Shown: piece by piece, positions 43,393 to 46,403 of the stretch
Layout: every line of letters starts with the position of its first letter
Position numbering within the stretch: position 1 is the stretch's first letter
From: Lunatimonas lonarensis
Lineage (GTDB): Bacteria; Bacteroidota; Bacteroidia; Cytophagales; Cyclobacteriaceae
Assembly (NCBI RefSeq): GCF_000390185.1
Contig: NZ_AQHR01000109.1
Location: 1 to 46,403, forward strand
Length of the DNA stretch: 46,403 nt
Direction: 5' to 3'
Program-made: the position numbers and the translations under genes
Notes under the pieces: generated by a model
The model's input: only the letters and a program-made list of their open reading frames with translations
Database searches by the model: none
Told to the model about the DNA's origin: nothing

Positions 43393-46215
43393 CTATTTGA
43401 AACTAAAATAGGCGTATCCCTTCTTGGGCAGGCTGACCTCAAGAGGCAGGTAGTAATCGCGGCTTACTTCTACAGAGGTTGTTTGGCCCCATTGGTCCTC
43501 TACCAGCACCCTATCATGCAGACCGGTGTAATATACCGGTACTTGAATGGTCCGTCGGATATCCTGATCCAGCGGATTATACAGCATCAGCAATCCCTTT
43601 TCCTGCCCGGAGGGATTTACGTGTAGAATCCCATCCCAGTCCCGTCCATCAGGTCGGCGGAGGTGAACAATATCGGCATCGAGCACTTCCCGGTGTTTTT
43701 TGTAAAATCCAACCCAATGCTCCACCAGCTCTTTGGTTTCCGGTGCGTCGTACAGCTGCGGCCCACGGTAGGTGGCCTGCACCCCTGCCCCAAAGAGATT
43801 GGCCATGCGTTGTCCATAATGCGGTAAGTGGTCTCTCAGGGGTTCGATGGTAGCGGCTTTTCCCCCTCCATGGTATTCTACCAACGGCACGAACATCCAG
43901 CCCATACTGGGGGTTTTGGTCCAGGTACCGTCAAAGATGTTCTGCCGTTCGATGATTTCCTGCTGCTCCCGTGGCAGGGACCAATTAGTCTCCCGGTATC
44001 CCATGGCCGTCTTGTTGCTGCCGGCCATGAAATAATAATCGGGAATATTGAGATAAATGCCTTCCGAACGACTCCACTGGTAAAAATCAGCAATACGGCT
44101 GTACTGATTCCATTGGGAGTCGGCCAATCCCCGGTGCCCCGGATGGTGCTCCGCCGCACAGACGTCCCCCGGATAGGACCCATCGTGTTCGAACACATCC
44201 ATACCGGTTTTTTGGTAGAGATTGTACAGCTTGCGAAAATAGGCGTGCCCCCATTCACTTTCCAGACAGGGGGAGTTCCCAAATCGGGGCGTCATGCCCT
44301 CCGGCATCACCACATCGTGTCCGCCGCCGATGCGGCGGCTGGCCAACAACGAATAACCTCCCAAGGCCACTCCTTTGCTGTGGGCATACTCAACCAGGCT
44401 TTTGATTCGGTTGATGTTTTCCTCGCTGTCATCTTCGGCATTAAACCCGCTTCCAAAGGTCATGATGACCATCTCAAAACCTACTTCGGCACTTTGGTCG
44501 ATGGCCTTCTTTACGGCCTCGGTCTCGGCACTCCGCACATGCATCAGTATGGGGTTTTCGGTTACCCAAGGAGCCATCGCCCGAATCATTCTCCGGTGTT
44601 CCAATCCTTTTCTCTCCCGCTCCCACGAATCGTGAATGAGCTCCCAGGCGCGATAAGAAGCAAATGTACTTCCGGGTAGGATTTCCTGCTCGGGGCCGTA
44701 TTTCGGCGCGACCTCCAAAAGAACCGGTGTGGTGCGCTCATAATTCACCTGTGTCAGGTACAGCGGATCGGTCTTCCAAGCAATACTGGAGCGAAAGATG
44801 TTTTCGGCAGTCATACCTCCAAAATTATAGTCCGTCTCTACGGTGATATTGGGGTAAAGCCATTTTTCCGTCGGATCCACGTGACTTTCCGGCTCGGTTA
44901 CGGCCAGAATTTCACTTTTGAAGGTGTTTAGGGTAATCGTTTTTCCGGAATGGTTCTCTACCGTGATCCACTTGCCAAACACCGGCAAACCATCATAGAG
45001 TTCGTAGTGAACATTTACCGTAATGTCTTTCAAATAGCGGTATGCTTCCAATGGCGAAACGTCGCCATCGCTCTCGCCGAGCATGTAAAACGCCTCTATT
45101 CTACTTCGCTCCAATTGGCCTTTGGCGGTAGGATGGTCACTGTTTTTTCCGGTTGGATCCATCTTTCCTACCCGGACGGATACGGGAGACTGCGTATACG
45201 CAACCTCTCCTGCCTGTGTCCACACGTTGTTATCGTAAGACCAGGAGGCCAGCAGCTTGTTGTCGCGCAGTTCCAACCGTAGCCATACCGAAACTCCCGG
45301 TGATAAACCATTTACAATCAACTCTTTATACCCATCAAAGAATCCAATCGCCTCATCTCCCGGACGTAGGTTAAGCTTCACGACCTGGTCGGAAAAAACA
45401 AGCCCAATACCCGGCCCCCAGGAGCTGCTCTTATCCGTCCCCGGATTGATGCGAGCGATGAAAACCGATGCTTGCGGCAACACCGATTGCTCGGCATATA
45501 CCGCCGTATTGGCCAAGGCCATGATTTCGCCCGCTTTTCCTTCGTTGATAAAAGAACTACGTTCATCTGCATCGGATTCAACGCGTTTCCATTCGTTGCG
45601 TAGGGATTCAAAGGTATCATTCACCAACCGCTCACGCCCGTCATCAGAGTTCAGACGCTTTCCAAGCTCCTCCAAAGCAGCCTCATCCAGCTTATACGAA
45701 AACACCAGCTCTTTTCCAGGTACCGGCCAAGGCATGTCTTTGGGCATCCAATCCTCGCGCTTTTTCCACGGAAAGCGCTCTTTGGTTTCCGCCATTCGAT
45801 ACCCTTGCAATTTAAAGGATCCGGGATCTGCCTCCATGGATTCCAACCACTCCGGAAGCAGGTAATTATGAATGGGCTGTCCGACCAAGCCGCCTACTTC
45901 GAATACGATGCCGTCAATCTGCACTTCTGCTTCGGGCCGCACCGATCGCAAAAACGATTCTCCGGTCTGTAGGTGATCCACACCGATGGTGGCCCCATTG
46001 GGAGCAATAGAAAACGAGCGGCTAACCAGGCCGTTGCCTAGAACCAGGTGTCCGTCCTGAGTCGAGTAAAGCGCAGCAGGTTGGTTGGCCTGATAAAGCA
46101 GCCAATCCCCCGAGGCCTTGACCTTCGTAGGTTCGTAAAGCGGGAGGGCTTCCTGGGCGAATGAAAACGAAAGGATGTAAACAAATAGGTAGGTCAGGAT
46201 GAGTTCTTGTCGCAT
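43393..46215 (-). CDS. GH36/GH27-like secreted protein with inserted concanavalin-like domain
   Basis: This 940-residue protein has a signal peptide (residues 1-20). It begins as an alpha-galactosidase-type beta-supersandwich (GHLVLGNGLVSRSFSI near 55-70, GATIGVDHLQTG). At ~195-380 a separate beta-jelly-roll intervenes: DTFESLRNEWKRVES, VFIARINPG, GVSVWLRLELRDNKLLAS, like LamG/DUF1349 domains. The supersandwich resumes at ~383 (DITVNVHYELYDGLPVFGKW), followed by a TIM barrel from ~545 (HVRSAETEAVK, MVIMTFGSGFN, MDVFEHDGSYPGD at ~668-680) and a C-terminal beta domain. An Asp in MDVFEHDGS is the likely nucleophile. Cleavage of alpha-galactoside-like bonds is predicted; the exact family is open. 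Confidence 0.82.
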   Translation of the reverse strand: MRQELILTYLFVYILSFSFAQEALPLYEPTKVKASGDWLLYQANQPAALYSTQDGHLVLGNGLVSRSFSIAPNGATIGVDHLQTGESFLRSVRPEAEVQIDGIVFEVGGLVGQPIHNYLLPEWLESMEADPGSFKLQGYRMAETKERFPWKKREDWMPKDMPWPVPGKELVFSYKLDEAALEELGKRLNSDDGRERLVNDTFESLRNEWKRVESDADERSSFINEGKAGEIMALANTAVYAEQSVLPQASVFIARINPGTDKSSSWGPGIGLVFSDQVVKLNLRPGDEAIGFFDGYKELIVNGLSPGVSVWLRLELRDNKLLASWSYDNNVWTQAGEVAYTQSPVSVRVGKMDPTGKNSDHPTAKGQLERSRIEAFYMLGESDGDVSPLEAYRYLKDITVNVHYELYDGLPVFGKWITVENHSGKTITLNTFKSEILAVTEPESHVDPTEKWLYPNITVETDYNFGGMTAENIFRSSIAWKTDPLYLTQVNYERTTPVLLEVAPKYGPEQEILPGSTFASYRAWELIHDSWERERKGLEHRRMIRAMAPWVTENPILMHVRSAETEAVKKAIDQSAEVGFEMVIMTFGSGFNAEDDSEENINRIKSLVEYAHSKGVALGGYSLLASRRIGGGHDVVMPEGMTPRFGNSPCLESEWGHAYFRKLYNLYQKTGMDVFEHDGSYPGDVCAAEHHPGHRGLADSQWNQYSRIADFYQWSRSEGIYLNIPDYYFMAGSNKTAMGYRETNWSLPREQQEIIERQNIFDGTWTKTPSMGWMFVPLVEYHGGGKAATIEPLRDHLPHYGQRMANLFGAGVQATYRGPQLYDAPETKELVEHWVGFYKKHREVLDADIVHLRRPDGRDWDGILHVNPSGQEKGLLMLYNPLDQDIRRTIQVPVYYTGLHDRVLVEDQWGQTTSVEVSRDYYLPLEVSLPKKGYAYFSFK

Positions 46216-46403
46216 AGTCGTTGAAAAACAGCTTGTCTAGGACAAAAAAACAAAACCCCGCCAACTATACCGCAAAGGAGCCCAACTATTTTTGACAAAT
46301 GGCAAAAACCTGCGTCAGCTAGTTCGAACTCGGTCCGGCTTGGTCTTGTTAAAGAAGTCTGGATATTTCGGTCGGACCATGCCAGCGTTTTCGGTCAAAT
46401 GGT
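46216..46403. other. Region upstream of the carbohydrate cluster
   Basis: This is the putative promoter and leader of the GH36-like gene, read on the minus strand. No full TTTG / TAnnTTTG pair or palindrome stands out, and the window ends before any upstream regulator can be seen. Confidence 0.4.

Noticed and set aside
43828-44679. 283-residue plus-strand open frame
   Set aside because: It lies fully inside the GH36-like gene on the other strand and has no recognisable protein feature.

Overview
The window looks like a chromosomal segment of a Bacteroidota bacterium, probably of the Cytophagales (Cyclobacteriaceae-like). The evidence is the gene content: a PQQ-type glucose/sorbose dehydrogenase fused to PKD and cytochrome c domains, a ThuA lipoprotein, DUF6807 (PmoA-like), DUF5107-TPR, a sulfatase, several Uma2 proteins, CreD and a split transketolase. 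A tRNA-Ser promoter also fits the Bacteroidota TTTG / TAnnTTTG consensus, and Shine-Dalgarno sequences are scarce. The assignment is inference; no marker gene is present.

Layout. 1-4.4 kb is an accessory region. It holds clusters of short palindromes, a secreted alpha/beta hydrolase, and an AT-rich island with a truncated phage tape-measure C-terminus, a frameshifted phage tail gene and two orphan genes. The island ends at a tRNA-Ser(GCU) gene on the minus strand, whose 3' end faces the island as expected for an integration site. 4.6-12.6 kb is housekeeping: a short conserved protein, then FAH-family enzyme, M23 peptidase, Bcp peroxiredoxin and transketolase N and C subunits in a row on the plus strand up to a terminator, then DUF6807, an AlkB-like dioxygenase and an acyl-ACP thioesterase. 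12.8-15.9 kb is a two-gene operon of a ThDP-dependent acetolactate-synthase-like enzyme and an aldehyde dehydrogenase. 16-20.8 kb carries three Uma2-family genes; two of them share about 320 nearly identical bases. Between them lie a LytTR membrane regulator, a small secreted protein and the ThuA lipoprotein. 20.8-31.8 kb holds CreD, a Tat-exported Gfo/Idh/MocA oxidoreductase, a PhzF isomerase, a class-A-beta-lactamase-like serine hydrolase, a PH-domain membrane protein, the PQQ/PKD/cytochrome c lipoprotein, an Mrr-type restriction enzyme and an unusual photolyase/cryptochrome.

32-46.2 kb is a minus-strand carbohydrate cluster, read from right to left: a large GH36/GH27-like secreted protein with an inserted concanavalin-like domain, a secreted right-handed beta-helix protein, an MFS sugar porter, a DUF5107-TPR protein without a signal peptide, a large lipoprotein of unknown function and a sulfatase lipoprotein. 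There is no SusC/SusD pair. The likely logic is extracellular or periplasmic desulfation and trimming of a sulfated glycan or glycoside, import of the released sugar by the MFS porter, and cytoplasmic processing by the DUF5107 protein. This is the best candidate in the window for an undescribed pathway.
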